This document shows positions 28,482 to 39,952 of a DNA stretch of 64,000 nucleotides, piece by piece (the stretch's first letter is position 1; each line of letters opens with the position of its first letter). The translations under genes and the position numbers were made by a program. The stretch is from positions 1,631,306-1,695,305 of the forward strand of contig NZ_KL370891.1 of assembly GCF_000702325.1 (NCBI RefSeq). Reading direction: 5' to 3'. Origin of the DNA: Thiomicrorhabdus sp. Milos-T2. Its GTDB lineage: Bacteria; Pseudomonadota; Gammaproteobacteria; Thiomicrospirales; Thiomicrospiraceae. The notes under the pieces are model-generated. The model was not told the origin of the DNA, ran no database searches, and saw nothing but the letters and a program-made list of their open reading frames with translations.

Positions 28482-28528
28482 ATTTTTTCCTATTACGTTT
28501 ATTTTATTTGTTCGTTTATTTTATATTT

Positions 28529-28732
28529 GAGACCTTTGCATGAGATAGGTGCGAAAGAAAAATAGGCGTAAGTACCCCTTGAGGGTAAAAAATTTACCTG
28601 ATTGCGACGGAAAACGCAGGGAATAGCTAGCTATTCGCAAGTTGTCGCCCAACGGAAGTGCCCTTGGGGTACAACAAAAATCAGGTGAATTTTAACCATT
28701 TTTACTCGCACATAGTCTCGTGCAAAGGTCTC
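28529..28732 (-). mobile_element. MITE copy E (204 bp)
   Basis: Reverse orientation, with two extra modules (TACCCCTTGAGGGTA and the CCCAACGGAAGTG block). Target duplication TATTT; the right copy overlaps the pheT stop codon, so insertion occurred exactly at the gene end. Confidence 0.9.
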
Positions 28733-28735
28733 TAT

Positions 28736-31123
28736 TTATCGAAGTTCGGCATTAATGGCTTTGGCCGCCGTTAATACTTCAGAAACTAAGTTCTCGACTT
28801 CTTCATCTTGTAAAGTTCTGTCTTGGTGCTGTATACGCAAAGTAATTGCGATACTTTTTTGTGAATCCTCAATCCCTTGGCCACGATAAATATCAAAAAT
28901 ATCTATCGACTGCAAAATATCTGATTTAACAGAATTTACACAGTCAATTAAAGATTGGACAGATTGAGATTCATCCATCACAAAAGCTAAATCTCGCTGA
29001 ACTTCTGGAAATTTAGAAATTGCAGATGCCTTAGGTACATCCATATTTAGGAGTGCATCTTGACGTATTTGGAACATAAATACCGTTCCACTCACACCCA
29101 TGGTTTTGACTAACTGAGGATGTAATTGCCCCATGACTCCAATCTCTTTACCGTCTAGAGTAATAGAGGCTGATTGCCCTGGATGTAATGCAGGGTTAGT
29201 ACAGGTTTCATAACTTACTTTATCTGCTTTATGGCTCATGCCTAGAAGGGTTTCAACATCCCCTTTCATATCATAAAAATCAACGTTACGATTTTCTACA
29301 TCCCAACCAGCAATGTTTGCTGAACCAACAATAGCACCACCAAACATAGGAACTTGCGTTGCACCCGTAGAGTCAGCATCATTTTTATAAAAGACTAGAC
29401 CCGTTTCAAACAAACGTACACGAGATTGCTGACGATTTTGATTGTAAGCCATACTTTGAAGCAAGCCGGTAAACAGAGTGGTACGCATAGCTTTCATATC
29501 ATCTGAAATTGGGTTTTTAAGCACAACATACGGTAAATCAGGAGCAATTAATTTTTGCTTGTCTTCAGCAACAAAACTGTAGGTCACCACTTCGTTGTAA
29601 CCGCGTTGTACTAAGCCTGTTTTAAGTGCGTTCAAAGACTGTTCAGATTCAAGTAGCTCATTTAGTGTCATTGGTGCCATAACCGGCGTTTCTGGTAAGC
29701 TGTTATAACCATAAACGCGACCAATTTCTTCAATTAAGTCCATTTCAATCGCCATATCAAAACGGAATGATGGAGAAGTCACTGTCCAACCTAAATCACT
29801 GATTTGAATCTCAAAACCAAGATCAACAAAGATTTTTTCTACTTGCTCATTTTCGACTGCAACCCCTAAACGACTGGCAATAGTCTCACGGCGCAGTTCA
29901 ATAACCGCAGGTTTTGGTAAATAATCTTCTGAAATAACAGAGTTAAATGCAGAAACTTCACCACCGGCAATTTCAGTAAACAATTGGAGCGCACGATTTA
30001 ATGCTCGCTCAGGTAGCATTGGATCAACACCACGTTCAAAACGCATTGATGAATCCGTGTGTAATCCATAATTACGTGCTTGGCCAGTAATTGCTAAACG
30101 TGAAAAGTGAGCGCATTCAAAAAAGATTTTACTCGTTGTATCCGTCACTGATGTTGATAGACCGCCCATAATACCCGCTAAGGCAACCGCACCACTATCG
30201 TCAGCAATCACTAAGGTATTATCTGAAAGGCTGATTTCTTTTTCGTCTAGAGTCACCAACTTTTCGCCCGCATTGGCCATACGAACTTGAATATCGCCTT
30301 GAAGCTTATCCAAATCAAAAGCATGCATAGGCTGACCAAGTTCCATTAATACATAGTTGGTAATATCCACCACTAAACTTAATGAACGAAGACCTGAACG
30401 TTGGAGTTTTTGAACCATCCAAGAAGGTGTTTGAGCCGTTGTATCAAAACCAGAAACCACACAACCTAAATATTTAGGACACGCTTGCTCCTGTAAAACC
30501 ACAATGTTTTGAGAACAAGCTGAAGTGCCAGCCAACTCTTTATCTTCAAAAGGTTGATTAAAAGGCGCACCACTAATCGCATGAACATCACGTGCTAAAC
30601 CTAAAATACTAAAACAATCCGCACGGTTTGGAGTTAAATCTACATCGATACTTGAATCATTTAAATCTAAGTACTCACGAACATCTTGGCCTACAGGGGC
30701 ATTGTTTGGTAAAACCAATAAACCATCAACGCCATCATCAGGTAAACCAATTTCAGTGGCACCACATAACATTCCGTGCGAAGGAACGCCACGTAACTTA
30801 GCTTTTTTGATTTTAAAGTTACCTGGAAGCACTGCACCAACTTTAGCACAACAAGCTTTCATGCCAGCAACCACATTTTTAGCACCACAAACAATTTGTA
30901 CCGGTTCTTCTTCACCAACATCAACTTGTGTAATGTTTAATTTGTCTGCATCTGGGTGTTTTTCAACTGAAAGAACATGACCGACTACCACATTGGTAAA
31001 TTCACCAGCAACAGGTTCAATACCATCAACTTCAAGGCCTGCTAAACTTAATCCTTCAGACAATTCATGAGTGTTCCATTGTGGATTACTCCACTCTCTT
31101 AGCCAATTTTCACTAAATTTCAT
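28736..31123 (-). CDS. pheT: Phenylalanyl-tRNA synthetase beta subunit
   Basis: 795 aa, normal length. An N-terminal tRNA-binding EMAP-II-like domain (about 40-150, [15 protein letters not shown]) is followed by the B3/B4 editing domain, B5, the class II-like core and a C-terminal anticodon-binding FDX-ACB domain ([20 protein letters not shown]). It works as an alpha2-beta2 tetramer with PheS, charges tRNA-Phe and edits Tyr-tRNA-Phe. It follows pheS by 23 bases. Confidence 0.97.
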   Translation of the reverse strand: MKFSENWLREWSNPQWNTHELSEGLSLAGLEVDGIEPVAGEFTNVVVGHVLSVEKHPDADKLNITQVDVGEEEPVQIVCGAKNVVAGMKACCAKVGAVLPGNFKIKKAKLRGVPSHGMLCGATEIGLPDDGVDGLLVLPNNAPVGQDVREYLDLNDSSIDVDLTPNRADCFSILGLARDVHAISGAPFNQPFEDKELAGTSACSQNIVVLQEQACPKYLGCVVSGFDTTAQTPSWMVQKLQRSGLRSLSLVVDITNYVLMELGQPMHAFDLDKLQGDIQVRMANAGEKLVTLDEKEISLSDNTLVIADDSGAVALAGIMGGLSTSVTDTTSKIFFECAHFSRLAITGQARNYGLHTDSSMRFERGVDPMLPERALNRALQLFTEIAGGEVSAFNSVISEDYLPKPAVIELRRETIASRLGVAVENEQVEKIFVDLGFEIQISDLGWTVTSPSFRFDMAIEMDLIEEIGRVYGYNSLPETPVMAPMTLNELLESEQSLNALKTGLVQRGYNEVVTYSFVAEDKQKLIAPDLPYVVLKNPISDDMKAMRTTLFTGLLQSMAYNQNRQQSRVRLFETGLVFYKNDADSTGATQVPMFGGAIVGSANIAGWDVENRNVDFYDMKGDVETLLGMSHKADKVSYETCTNPALHPGQSASITLDGKEIGVMGQLHPQLVKTMGVSGTVFMFQIRQDALLNMDVPKASAISKFPEVQRDLAFVMDESQSVQSLIDCVNSVKSDILQSIDIFDIYRGQGIEDSQKSIAITLRIQHQDRTLQDEEVENLVSEVLTAAKAINAELR

Positions 31124-31135
31124 ATTTCTATTCTC

Positions 31136-31146
31136 ACCAGGCCTGG

Positions 31147-31147
<1 letters not shown>
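31136..31147. repeat. 12-bp iterated palindrome between pheS and pheT
   Basis: Exact copy in the short spacer. Its last base is also the last base of the pheS stop codon. Confidence 0.85.
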
Positions 31148-32145
<998 letters not shown>

Positions 32146-32254
32146 TTAATAAATGTCCCAAAACGGTTTAATAGATAGGAAACATTTCACTAATCAAATG
32201 AAAAGTAATTCATGTGATTAATAAAATCTTACTTAGCTACTGATTTTATAAGTT

Positions 32255-32469
32255 GAGACCTTTGCACGAGAGTATGCACGAGTAAAAATGGTTAAAATTC
32301 ACCTGATTTTTGTTGGAAACCTTGCGAATAGCTAGCTATTCCCTGCGTTTTCCGCCGCAAACGAAGAACTCGACGCCCGAAGGGGTAAGTCGAGAATCAG
32401 GCAAATTTTTTACCCTCAAGGGGTACTTACGTCTATTTTTCTTTCGCACCTATCTCGTGCAAAGGTCTC
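32255..32469 (+). mobile_element. MITE copy F (215 bp)
   Basis: Forward orientation with two hairpin modules in the right arm (CTCGACGCCCGAAGGGGTAA-GTCGAG and TACCCTCAAGGGGTA). Target duplication AAGTT on both sides. Inserted between pheS and rplT. Confidence 0.9.
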
Positions 32470-32490
32470 AAGTTGTTAAAACTTAATTGA

Positions 32491-32524
32491 ATAAAAAAAA
32501 TAGGGGACCAAAGTCCCCTATTAA
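32491..32524 (-). terminator. Terminator after rplT
   Basis: TAGGGGAC (32501-32508), loop CAAA, GTCCCCTA (32513-32520), then eight T residues on the minus strand. It separates the ribosomal genes from pheS. Confidence 0.88.
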
Positions 32525-32550
32525 ATTACTGGCTTAAACCAGTAAGCAAA

Positions 32551-32907
32551 TTAAGCTAATGCTGCTTTTGCTTTTTCAGCGATTGCAGTAAAGGCTGCTG
32601 CATCATGAACTGCAATGTCAGCTAGTACTTTACGATCTACTGCGATACCGGCAACATTTAGTCCGTTAATAAAACGGCTATATGTCATATCGTTCATACG
32701 AGCTGCTGCGTTAATACGCGCAATCCATAAACGACGGAACTGACGTTTTTTAGTACGACGGTCACGGTATGCATATTGACCTGCTTTGATTACTGCTTGC
32801 TTAGCAACACGAAATACTTTGCTACGCGCTCCGTAATAACCTTTAGCTGCTTTTAATACTTTATTGTGTCTACGGCGTGCGATGACACCTCTTTTAACTC
32901 TTGCCAT
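32551..32907 (-). CDS. rplT: 50S ribosomal protein L20
   Basis: 118 aa, full length. Starts [19 protein letters not shown] and contains [20 protein letters not shown]. It is required early in 50S assembly and represses its own operon in relatives by binding the mRNA near rpmI. 15 bases behind rpmI. Confidence 0.98.
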   Translation of the reverse strand: MARVKRGVIARRRHNKVLKAAKGYYGARSKVFRVAKQAVIKAGQYAYRDRRTKKRQFRRLWIARINAAARMNDMTYSRFINGLNVAGIAVDRKVLADIAVHDAAAFTAIAEKAKAALA

Positions 32908-32922
32908 TTCTCAAATCTCCAA

Positions 32923-33120
32923 TTAAGCGAACGGTAGCATGCGGCGAACCATCGCTACATCGTGATCGTGAATCATACTTCCAGAACGAAGTTGACGCTT
33001 ACGCTTAGTCGACTTCTTAGTCAGAATATGACGAAGGTGAGATTGTTTACATTTGAAACGACCTGAGCCAGTTTTTGAGAAGCGCTTTTTAGCACTACTA
33101 TTTGTTTTCATCTTTGGCAT
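32923..33120 (-). CDS. rpmI: 50S ribosomal protein L35
   Basis: 65 aa, full length. Contains [20 protein letters not shown] and ending MVRRMLPFA. Between infC and rplT as usual. Confidence 0.98.
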   Translation of the reverse strand: MPKMKTNSSAKKRFSKTGSGRFKCKQSHLRHILTKKSTKRKRQLRSGSMIHDHDVAMVRRMLPFA

Positions 33121-33321
33121 TGCATGAAACTCCGCATTTAAGTGTCACTCAATAAATTGAGCCACTTCAGTTTTATATTAAACCCAAATAACCGAAATTA
33201 TTTTAGATTCATTCTTGGAACAACGAACAGCACTGAGGGAGCTGCACCAGAAATTTGTTTAAACTCATAAACAAACCCCAGCTGTTGTGTAGCAACTTAA
33301 AACGTTATAAACGACTTAAAA
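33121..33321 (-). promoter_or_regulatory. infC-rpmI spacer, possible L20 operator
   Basis: 201 bases, long for this operon. On the RNA strand a stem forms from TTGTTTA (33254-33260) and TAAACAA (33268-33274), and AGCTG/CAGCT can close it further out. In E. coli the L20 autoregulatory site lies here. Whether this structure binds L20 is inference. Confidence 0.35.
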
Positions 33322-33879
33322 TTACTTTTTCTTTGTTGGAGCAACCATCATTTGCATTTGACGGCCTTCCATCTTAGGCATTTGTTCAACGGTTGCAACC
33401 TCTTGAATATCATCCCTAACACGTTCCAACATTTTAAGTCCCAGTTCCTTATGAGTGATTTCGCGGCCACGGAACCATATAGTTACCTTGACACGATCTC
33501 CCTTTTCTAGGAATTTCATCAGGTTGCGTAGTTTGACCTGATAATCTCCCTCCTCAGTTCCTGGGCGAAACTTAACTTCTTTAACCTGGACTTGCTTCTG
33601 CTTTTTCTTAGCTTCATGCTGCTTTTTCTGCTGCTGGTAAAGGTATTTACCATAGTCCATGATTTTACAAACAGGTGGATTAGCTTTCGCAGTAATTTCA
33701 ACCAGATCTAAACCCGCTTCAGCTGCTTGAGCTAATGCATCCTTAATTGATACAACGCCGGCTTGTTCGCCTTGCGCATCAATCAGTCGCACTTCAGGAG
33801 TGCCTGATATTGCTTTGTTAATTCTGTCTTTTGGTGCTTCTGGTTGTTGCGGTCTACCACGACCTCTTCTAATTGCTAT
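33322..33879 (-). CDS. infC: Translation initiation factor IF-3 with a non-AUG start
   Basis: 185 aa if begun at ATA 33879. The N-domain continues upstream of the first ATG/GTG-type codon (GTG 33792), as [20 protein letters not shown], which is needed for a complete IF-3. There is no ATG in this stretch. GGAGG (33892-33888) lies 8 bases before ATA 33879 and 14 before ATT 33873. Rare AUU/AUA-type starts on infC are known and let IF-3 repress its own translation. IF-3 binds 30S subunits and checks start codons. Part of the thrS-infC-rpmI-rplT run. Confidence 0.88.
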   Translation of the reverse strand: MAIRRGRGRPQQPEAPKDRINKAISGTPEVRLIDAQGEQAGVVSIKDALAQAAEAGLDLVEITAKANPPVCKIMDYGKYLYQQQKKQHEAKKKQKQVQVKEVKFRPGTEEGDYQVKLRNLMKFLEKGDRVKVTIWFRGREITHKELGLKMLERVRDDIQEVATVEQMPKMEGRQMQMMVAPTKKK

Positions 33880-33939
33880 AGCTATATCCTCCAGTTAATT
33901 TAATCTTTTCAATGCATTTTTGTTCGAGCAAGATTATTT

Positions 33940-35868
33940 CTAATCTTCAATGACTCGACCAAGTTGTGCAATGTCTGTTGTTAACATACTAACAAGTGCT
34001 TCGAAATCATAAGATCCTAGGTTTTCTCCGTTTCTTGCACGAACATTGACAGTATCATTTTCCATTTCTTGGTCTCCTACAACCAAAATATATGGAACAC
34101 GTTGCATTGTGTGTTCGCGAATTTTAAACCCTACCTTCTCATTTCTCAAGTCCGATTCGACTCTAAACCCATGTTTTTTCAATTTTTTAGTCATTTTAAC
34201 CACATAATCACTGTGGACGTCGGCAATTGGAGCAATAACACATTGAACTGGAGCTAACCAAGTTGGGAAACGTCCTTCATAATGTTCAATTAAAATACCA
34301 ACAAAACGTTCAAGTGAACCTAAAATTGCACGGTGAATCATAACAGGATGATGTTTTTCATTATCTTGTCCAATGTAAACAGCATTTAAGCGTTCTGCTT
34401 GAGTCATTGAAAAATCTAGCTGAATCGTTCCACACTGCCAAACACGACCAATACAATCTTTTAATTGAAATTCAATCTTAGGGCCGTAAAACGCACCTTC
34501 ACCAGGCTGTAATTTATAATCAAGACCCGCATCTTTAAGAGTATCTTCAAGTGCTTTTTCAGCTAAATCCCATACCGCATCAGCACCTACTCGTTGCTCT
34601 GGGCGTGTTGAGAATTTAACCGCAATGTTATCAAATCCAAAATCAGCATAGGTTTCAAACACCAAATCAATACAGGCTTGAACCTCTTCTTTTATCTGTT
34701 CTTCTGTACAGAAAATATGAGCGTCATCTTGTGTAAACGAACGTACACGCATTAAGCCGTGTAATGTTCCAGAAGGCTCATTACGATGTACAGTACCAAA
34801 TTCTGCTATTCGAATTGGTAAATCACGATAACTCGTTAAGTGACGGTTATATACCTGTATGTGTCCAGGACAGTTCATTGGTTTAACCGCATAATCACGG
34901 TTATCGGTTTCTGTCGTGAACATATTGTCTTTAAATTTATCCCAGTGACCTGATTTTTCCCATAGCGAGCGATCTAAAATAAATGGTGTACGAATCTCGT
35001 CATAGTCATTTTCAACTAACTGCCCACGCATATACTCTTCAACGATGCGGTATAAAGTCATACCTTTAGGATGCCAAAAAGCCATCCCTGGAGCTAAATC
35101 TTCAACATGAAATAAATCTAATGTTTTACCTAACTTACGATGGTCACGCTTTTCAGCCTCTTCCATCATATGTAAGTAATCTTTTAATGATTGTTTATCT
35201 GGGAAAGCCACACCGTAAATACGTTGCAGCATTTTGTTATCTGAATTACCACGCCAATAAGCTCCCGCCACATGGGTTAACTTAAGTGCTTTGATAAAAC
35301 CCATGTTAGGAACATGAGGCCCTACGCACATATCAACGTATTCTTCGTGAAAATAAAATCCAAATTCTGTTTCATCTGGTAAGTCACGAATTAATTCTAA
35401 TTTATAGTCTTCACCACGAGCCTCAAAGGTTGCGATGGCTTCTTCGCGTGAAAGCATTTTCTTAACAACAGCATATTTAGTTTTTGCTAAGGCTTGCATA
35501 CGCTTTTCAATTTGCTTTAAATCGTCTGGCGTAATTTTGTAATCCATATCAATGTCATAATAAAAACCGTTATCAACAACCGGTCCAATTGCCATTTTTA
35601 CATCGGGAAACAATTGCTTTAATGCATGCCCCAATAAGTGCGCACAAGAGTGACGCATAATATGAACGCCGTCTTCATCTCTCATGGTAACAATCTCTAA
35701 CGATGCATCCTCTGTAATCAAGTCGCACGCATCTTTCAACTGGCCGTTAACACGCCCCGCTACCGTCGCTTTTGCAAGTCCCGTTCCAATACTTTCAGCC
35801 ACTTGCATAACTGAAATAGCGTCGTCGAACTGTTTAGTAGAACCATCTGGTAACGTAATGATTGGCAT
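33940..35868 (-). CDS. thrS: Threonyl-tRNA synthetase
   Basis: 642 aa, normal length. TGS domain (1-62), editing domain with the [12 protein letters not shown] histidines, class II core with the zinc Cys in [10 protein letters not shown] and motif 2 around [16 protein letters not shown], and the anticodon-binding domain at the C-terminus. It charges tRNA-Thr and removes mischarged Ser. First gene of the translation cluster, 60 bases upstream of infC. Confidence 0.98.
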   Translation of the reverse strand: MPIITLPDGSTKQFDDAISVMQVAESIGTGLAKATVAGRVNGQLKDACDLITEDASLEIVTMRDEDGVHIMRHSCAHLLGHALKQLFPDVKMAIGPVVDNGFYYDIDMDYKITPDDLKQIEKRMQALAKTKYAVVKKMLSREEAIATFEARGEDYKLELIRDLPDETEFGFYFHEEYVDMCVGPHVPNMGFIKALKLTHVAGAYWRGNSDNKMLQRIYGVAFPDKQSLKDYLHMMEEAEKRDHRKLGKTLDLFHVEDLAPGMAFWHPKGMTLYRIVEEYMRGQLVENDYDEIRTPFILDRSLWEKSGHWDKFKDNMFTTETDNRDYAVKPMNCPGHIQVYNRHLTSYRDLPIRIAEFGTVHRNEPSGTLHGLMRVRSFTQDDAHIFCTEEQIKEEVQACIDLVFETYADFGFDNIAVKFSTRPEQRVGADAVWDLAEKALEDTLKDAGLDYKLQPGEGAFYGPKIEFQLKDCIGRVWQCGTIQLDFSMTQAERLNAVYIGQDNEKHHPVMIHRAILGSLERFVGILIEHYEGRFPTWLAPVQCVIAPIADVHSDYVVKMTKKLKKHGFRVESDLRNEKVGFKIREHTMQRVPYILVVGDQEMENDTVNVRARNGENLGSYDFEALVSMLTTDIAQLGRVIED

Positions 35869-36207
35869 CGATTTATTCTCTTATCTGTGATAATTACATC
35901 GTTAAAAAATTAAGCCCGCTATTTTAGCATTTTACTGACGTAAATAAATAAATTTTTAGCCCAGGCATAAAACTTTTATAACGCCTTAATCAATTAAAAC
36001 TCAATTTAAAACCTTATAAACAAAAAAAGCACCAGGCCTGGTGCTTTAAATTAATGACTTAAAAGAATTAATATCAACTAAGAACTTTATACAAATCAAG
36101 CGTAAAACAAAATTTCAGTAAAACGGTTTAACTTTATTTAGGCAATAATCTTCTAAATTTCTTATACATTCACCAACTTTTGAAAAGCGCCTTTCATTAG
36201 AGACATA
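35869..36207. other. Intergenic region thrS-HDOD, terminator only
   Basis: 339 bases upstream of thrS. Apart from the palindrome-based terminator at 36026-36047 nothing specific is seen; thrS regulatory sequences should lie in 35880-36000. Confidence 0.4.
36022..36047 (-). terminator. Terminator of the second HDOD gene, built on the iterated palindrome
   Basis: AAAGC-ACCAGGCCTGGT-GCTTT (36026-36047), a perfect 22-base palindrome, followed on the minus strand by a T run (36028-36022). Its centre is an exact copy of the window-wide 12-mer (36031-36042). Confidence 0.8.
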
Positions 36208-37083
36208 TTACATCCCCATTGATTGAGCCTCATCAATCGCTTCATGAATTAATTCATCATAACTTTCAATTGCTAACCCAAAATACTCCAACGCATTTAA
36301 TAATGCTTCTGAAGGTGCCTCGCGCTCTTCATCCGTAAGATCAGCTATTCCATTCTCATAACCTGCTCTAAAAACCCCTTGTTCTGATAAAAAGGTTAAA
36401 TAGGCATTTGCCTGAAAAGCGGGTTCCGCTTTAGATGGAGTATGATGAAAAGCCACCCCCATAATCACACCTTTAGGAAACTTCCACTGTTGCAACAACC
36501 GAGCACTCATCAATGCATGATAAGTACCAAACACTTTGTTTTCAGACTGGGGTAGCTTATCTATTTGGTAATCAGCCAATCTAATGACCTCTAAATATTT
36601 CTCACGATCTTCAATGGCCAACAAGTAAATACCAATATCTCGCATTAACCCTGATAAAAAAGCCTCCCCTGTATCAATATGAAGGTTTTTAGCTAACTTT
36701 TGAGCCACAAACGCTGAAAGCATTGCGTGCTTCATAAAATGCTTTTCACTAAATGGTGGCTTGGATTTAAATGAAGATTTATAGTTGATAGCATGCGCCA
36801 TCACACGAACATCTTTAATCCCAACCCTAACAATGGCTTCAGACAAATCTGCAATTGGCACCCCTGTTGAATATTTAGCCGTGTTCACCACACCAATTAA
36901 ACCCGCGGCTAACCTAGGGTCTTGCGCAATAAGCTGAACAATATCTTTAAGCTCTAGGGCTTCATCACTTGAAATTGCACGCTCTAGCTTAACCAAGGCA
37001 TCTGGAAAATGTGGCAAATCATCCAGAGCCTTAAGCCTTTCTATAATGGCTCGACTAACATTGGGGTTAGCTGTGGCTGACAT
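36208..37083 (-). CDS. HDOD-domain signalling protein (second)
   Basis: 291 aa. HDOD domain from about 15 to 220: LPHFPDALVKLERAISS, LIAQDPRLAAGLIGVVNTAKY, LSEAIVRVGIKDVRVMAHAI, FLSGLMRDIGIYLLA (DIG in place of a metal HD) and VAFHHTPSKAEP. Short C-terminal tail. Signalling or scaffolding role is inferred. The ATG at 37083 has AGGA upstream; the longer reading to 37128 is unsupported. Divergent from the thiamine locus. Confidence 0.85.
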   Translation of the reverse strand: MSATANPNVSRAIIERLKALDDLPHFPDALVKLERAISSDEALELKDIVQLIAQDPRLAAGLIGVVNTAKYSTGVPIADLSEAIVRVGIKDVRVMAHAINYKSSFKSKPPFSEKHFMKHAMLSAFVAQKLAKNLHIDTGEAFLSGLMRDIGIYLLAIEDREKYLEVIRLADYQIDKLPQSENKVFGTYHALMSARLLQQWKFPKGVIMGVAFHHTPSKAEPAFQANAYLTFLSEQGVFRAGYENGIADLTDEEREAPSEALLNALEYFGLAIESYDELIHEAIDEAQSMGM

Positions 37084-37289
37084 AAAAAATCCTATATAAA
37101 ATTTACTTAAAATTAGCGCTGGAGACAATAAAAACAGCCGTAAAAAAATACAAATAAATACAATTAATAAGAAATACTACCCACCTCTACAAACATCCGC
37201 AAGTTTATTCCTCTGTTTTTAACCCGAAATCAACCTAAAACTCCTAACACAGTAAAACCCCATTTTTTTATAAGCCTATAAAAATAAGA

Positions 37290-37317
37290 TTGATTTTTAA
37301 GCGAAAACAGGCATAAT
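37290..37317 (+). promoter_or_regulatory. Promoter of the thiamine locus
   Basis: TTGATT (37290-37295), 16-base spacer, CATAAT (37312-37317). Transcription would begin just before the riboswitch. Confidence 0.5.
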
Positions 37318-37326
37318 AACTTGCAA

Positions 37327-37425
37327 TTGCCTAGGGGTGGTTGCTTAAATTATTAAGTATGCCTGAGAGTTTTTTAAACAACCCTATGAACCTGATCCAG
37401 TTAATACTGGCGTAGGGACAGGCTG
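37327..37425 (+). promoter_or_regulatory. TPP riboswitch (THI box)
   Basis: Contains the thi-box landmarks in order: GGGGTG (37334-37339), CTGAGAG (37373-37379), AACCTGATCCAG (37389-37400) and TACTGGCGTAGGGACAGG (37405-37422). The outer stem P1 can pair GCCT (37329-37332) with AGGC (37420-37423). It senses thiamine pyrophosphate and should reduce expression of the TonB receptor gene downstream. Confidence 0.92.
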
Positions 37426-37428
37426 ATT

Positions 37429-37522
37429 ACAGGGACTGTTTGCCAAGTTTAAAAAACTTAGGCAGCTGCAAAAATTCCCTGTGAGTCCTGTCCTTTTAAA
37501 CATTTTAAAAGGAACAAAAATG
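37429..37522 (+). promoter_or_regulatory. Riboswitch expression platform that hides the ribosome site
   Basis: CCTTTTAAA (37492-37500), loop CAT, TTTAAAAGG (37504-37512): a perfect 9-bp hairpin covering AAAAGGA, the ribosome site of the receptor gene. A competing structure can form: GGACAGG (37416-37422) with CCTGTCC (37487-37493), and ACAGGGA (37429-37435) with TCCCTGT (37476-37482). The first helix uses both the 3' side of P1 and the 5' side of the hairpin, so ligand binding would close the ribosome site. This is inferred from base pairing only. Confidence 0.6.
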
Positions 37523-39577
37523 CTACAACGCAAGCCCCTTTCATTGGCCATCGGCCTCGCCCTCTCTCAACCTGCCATAGCGGCAACCGAACTAAAACCT
37601 GTTACGGTGAGTGCAGATTTACGCAACGCCTCTACTCAAGAAATTGCCGCGAGCGTCTCAGTGACCGAAGAACCTGAAATTTTAGACCAAGGTGCGGAGC
37701 ACATTGAAGATATTCTACTGAAAACGCCAAATGTTAATATTTCTGGTGAATCTTCTCGTGCCAGACATATTCAAATTCGGGGTATTGGTGAAAGAAGTGA
37801 ATATACTGGCTCACCAAATTCTAGTATCGGCTTTGCCATTGACGATATTGATTTTAGTGGTATAGGAATGACAGGTAATCTATTTGATACCAAACAAGTT
37901 GAAATACTTAGAGGCCCTCAATCAACTCGCTATGGCGCGAGTGCTTTGGGCGGTTTAATTAACATCCAAACCAACGATCCCCAAGCAGAAAGAGAAAGCT
38001 CGGTTGAAGCAACGGTTGGACAAGACAGCCTTCGCCAAGTGGGGATCATGACAACTGGGGCATTTTCGAAAGATGACAAGGCACCTCAATATAGAATCGC
38101 GATTCAAAAAACACAGGATGATGGTTTTCGACATAATGCCACCCTTGGGAAAAGTGATACCAACGGTCATGATGAATTAAATGCCCGAGCCAAGTTTCGT
38201 TTTTTTCCAGATGACGATACACAAGCTGACTTAACCTTGATGCACGCCAATCTAGACAATGGCTATGATGCTTGGTCTTTAGACAATACCTTGACGACGC
38301 TGTCAGATGAACCTGGAAAAGATACCCAAAGAAGTTCTGCGGCAGCATTCAAGTTAAAATCAAAGGCAAACCCCAACTTTTTAATTGAAAGCACCACCGC
38401 GATTGCAAATTCTGACATGTTATATAGTTATGATGGCGACTGGGTTTATCCGGGTTATCATACTACGGGAGACAACACCTACTTTTTTGCGAACGAAAAA
38501 GAACGTCAAACCCTCACTCAGGATTTAAGATTTGTCTCGACCCCTAAATCTCGAATTTTTAATCAAACAACAAACTGGTTAATTGGTTTTTATGGTTCCA
38601 AACTCGACGAAAACAATCACACAACAGACAATTACGGTACAAACTTAATCAGTGACTATACCTTAAATAAAATGGCGACTTATGGTCAGTTAGACATAGA
38701 CTTTCAAAAAGGCTGGACACTTTCTCCTAGCCTTAGAATTGAAAAACAAAGCATGACCTATTCTGATAACAACAATGAAAACTATTCACCTGATGACGTG
38801 CTTTGGGGTGGCGGATTAAGTCTTAGCAAACAAATCGATAATCACAGCCAAGCCTATGCGAGCATTTCTCGTGGGTATAAGGCTGGCGGTTTTAACACCG
38901 GGTTAGCTCCAACAGAGAGCAACTTAATTCAGTTCGAAAGTGAAACCCTTATGAACTACGAAATTGGTCATAAAGCCAGCTTGTCCAACAACCAGCTAAA
39001 AACAAACATCAGCTTATTTTACATGGACAGACAGAACCCACAGTTTGATGGCTATACATACGTTGGTACTAACTATGTTTTCTATAAAGAAAATTTTGAT
39101 TCTGCTACCAACTATGGTTTAGAAGCAAGTATAGATTGGACACCCAAACCCAATTACAAAATTTTTGCCGCTTTAGGCTTGTTACAAACTGATATCAAAG
39201 GCACTTCAAAATCTGGCGTTCTGACAGAAATATCTGATAGAGACCAAGCCCACGCCCCCAGTTATCAATATACACTTGGCGCACAATATAGAGGCAACCA
39301 AGGCATTTTCCTTAGAGTCGACACACAGGGCATGGACAGTTTTTATTTCAGCAACTCCCATCCTGAAAAGTCTTCTGCCTATGCCATTTACAATGCAAGA
39401 GTGGGCTATGAAGGAAATGACTGGGAAGTTTACCTCTGGGGCAAAAACTTAACTGACGAGCGTTATGCGACTAGAGGTTTTCATTTCGCCAATGAACCGA
39501 CTTATAGCATAGAAGAAACCTATATAAAATTAGGTGACCCTAGACAATTTGGAATCACGGCTAGAGCCTTCTTCTAA
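37520..39577 (+). CDS. TonB-dependent receptor, probable thiamine uptake
   Basis: 685 aa outer-membrane receptor. Signal peptide (MLQRKPLSLAIGLALSQPAIAA), plug domain (about 25-150, with HIQIRGIGERSEY, VEILRGPQSTRYGASALGG and INIQT), then a beta barrel ending GDPRQFGITARAFF with a terminal aromatic. The ligand is inferred from the TPP riboswitch in the leader: thiamine, a phosphorylated form or a precursor. The ATG at 37520 follows AAAAGGA; the longer reading from 37481 would begin inside the riboswitch platform. Confidence 0.9.
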   Translation: MLQRKPLSLAIGLALSQPAIAATELKPVTVSADLRNASTQEIAASVSVTEEPEILDQGAEHIEDILLKTPNVNISGESSRARHIQIRGIGERSEYTGSPNSSIGFAIDDIDFSGIGMTGNLFDTKQVEILRGPQSTRYGASALGGLINIQTNDPQAERESSVEATVGQDSLRQVGIMTTGAFSKDDKAPQYRIAIQKTQDDGFRHNATLGKSDTNGHDELNARAKFRFFPDDDTQADLTLMHANLDNGYDAWSLDNTLTTLSDEPGKDTQRSSAAAFKLKSKANPNFLIESTTAIANSDMLYSYDGDWVYPGYHTTGDNTYFFANEKERQTLTQDLRFVSTPKSRIFNQTTNWLIGFYGSKLDENNHTTDNYGTNLISDYTLNKMATYGQLDIDFQKGWTLSPSLRIEKQSMTYSDNNNENYSPDDVLWGGGLSLSKQIDNHSQAYASISRGYKAGGFNTGLAPTESNLIQFESETLMNYEIGHKASLSNNQLKTNISLFYMDRQNPQFDGYTYVGTNYVFYKENFDSATNYGLEASIDWTPKPNYKIFAALGLLQTDIKGTSKSGVLTEISDRDQAHAPSYQYTLGAQYRGNQGIFLRVDTQGMDSFYFSNSHPEKSSAYAIYNARVGYEGNDWEVYLWGKNLTDERYATRGFHFANEPTYSIEETYIKLGDPRQFGITARAFF

Positions 39578-39596
39578 ACAAGGTTATTTAAATATT

Positions 39597-39624
39597 AAAA
39601 AATCACCAATTAAGGTGATTTTTT
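39597..39624 (+). terminator. Terminator after the TonB receptor
   Basis: AATCACC (39601-39607), loop AATTAA, GGTGATT (39614-39620), then T residues; A residues upstream extend the stem. Confidence 0.8.
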
Positions 39625-39640
39625 ATTTCAGGATGCCCCC

Positions 39641-39883
39641 ATGAAAATTTCTGTTGAAATTAGCTATTACCCGTTACGCCAGGAATATCGTCAACCTATT
39701 TCAGAGTTTTTAACTCGCTTAAGTCAACACCCTTCGCTTGAAGTGGAGTATGGCAAGATGAGTAGTTTTATTTTTGGGGATTATGGTGTCATCATGCCCT
39801 TATTAGAAGCTGAAATGGGCAAGACTTTACGGGTGATACCCAAAAGTGTTTTTGTGATTAAGCTGTCTGGCGGGTGTCACTAA
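39641..39883 (+). CDS. Small YkoF/thiamine-binding-like protein (first copy)
   Basis: 80 aa. It starts MKISVEISYYPLRQEYRQPI; the beta-strand followed by YPL is the entrance of YkoF and related thiamine/HMP-binding ferredoxin-like folds, and SSFIFGDYGVIMPLLEAEM matches their second half. It is a single half-domain, so it probably dimerises. AGGA lies 7 bases before the ATG. Paralogue of 40644-40913. The context (TPP riboswitch, receptor, permease) suggests a periplasmic or cytosolic binder of thiamine or its pyrimidine. No signal peptide is seen, which favours the cytosol. Confidence 0.75.
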   Translation: MKISVEISYYPLRQEYRQPISEFLTRLSQHPSLEVEYGKMSSFIFGDYGVIMPLLEAEMGKTLRVIPKSVFVIKLSGGCH

Positions 39884-39921
39884 GAGACCTTTACACGAGA
39901 ATATGCTCGTGCAAAGATCTC
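39884..39921. mobile_element. 38-bp minimal MITE remnant
   Basis: GAGACCTTTACACGAG and CTCGTGCAAAGATCTC separated by 6 bases: both ends of the MITE with the interior lost. It begins directly after the stop of the first YkoF-like gene. Confidence 0.65.
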
Positions 39922-39952
39922 TAGATTTTTCCCTAAAATTTAGGAGTACATG

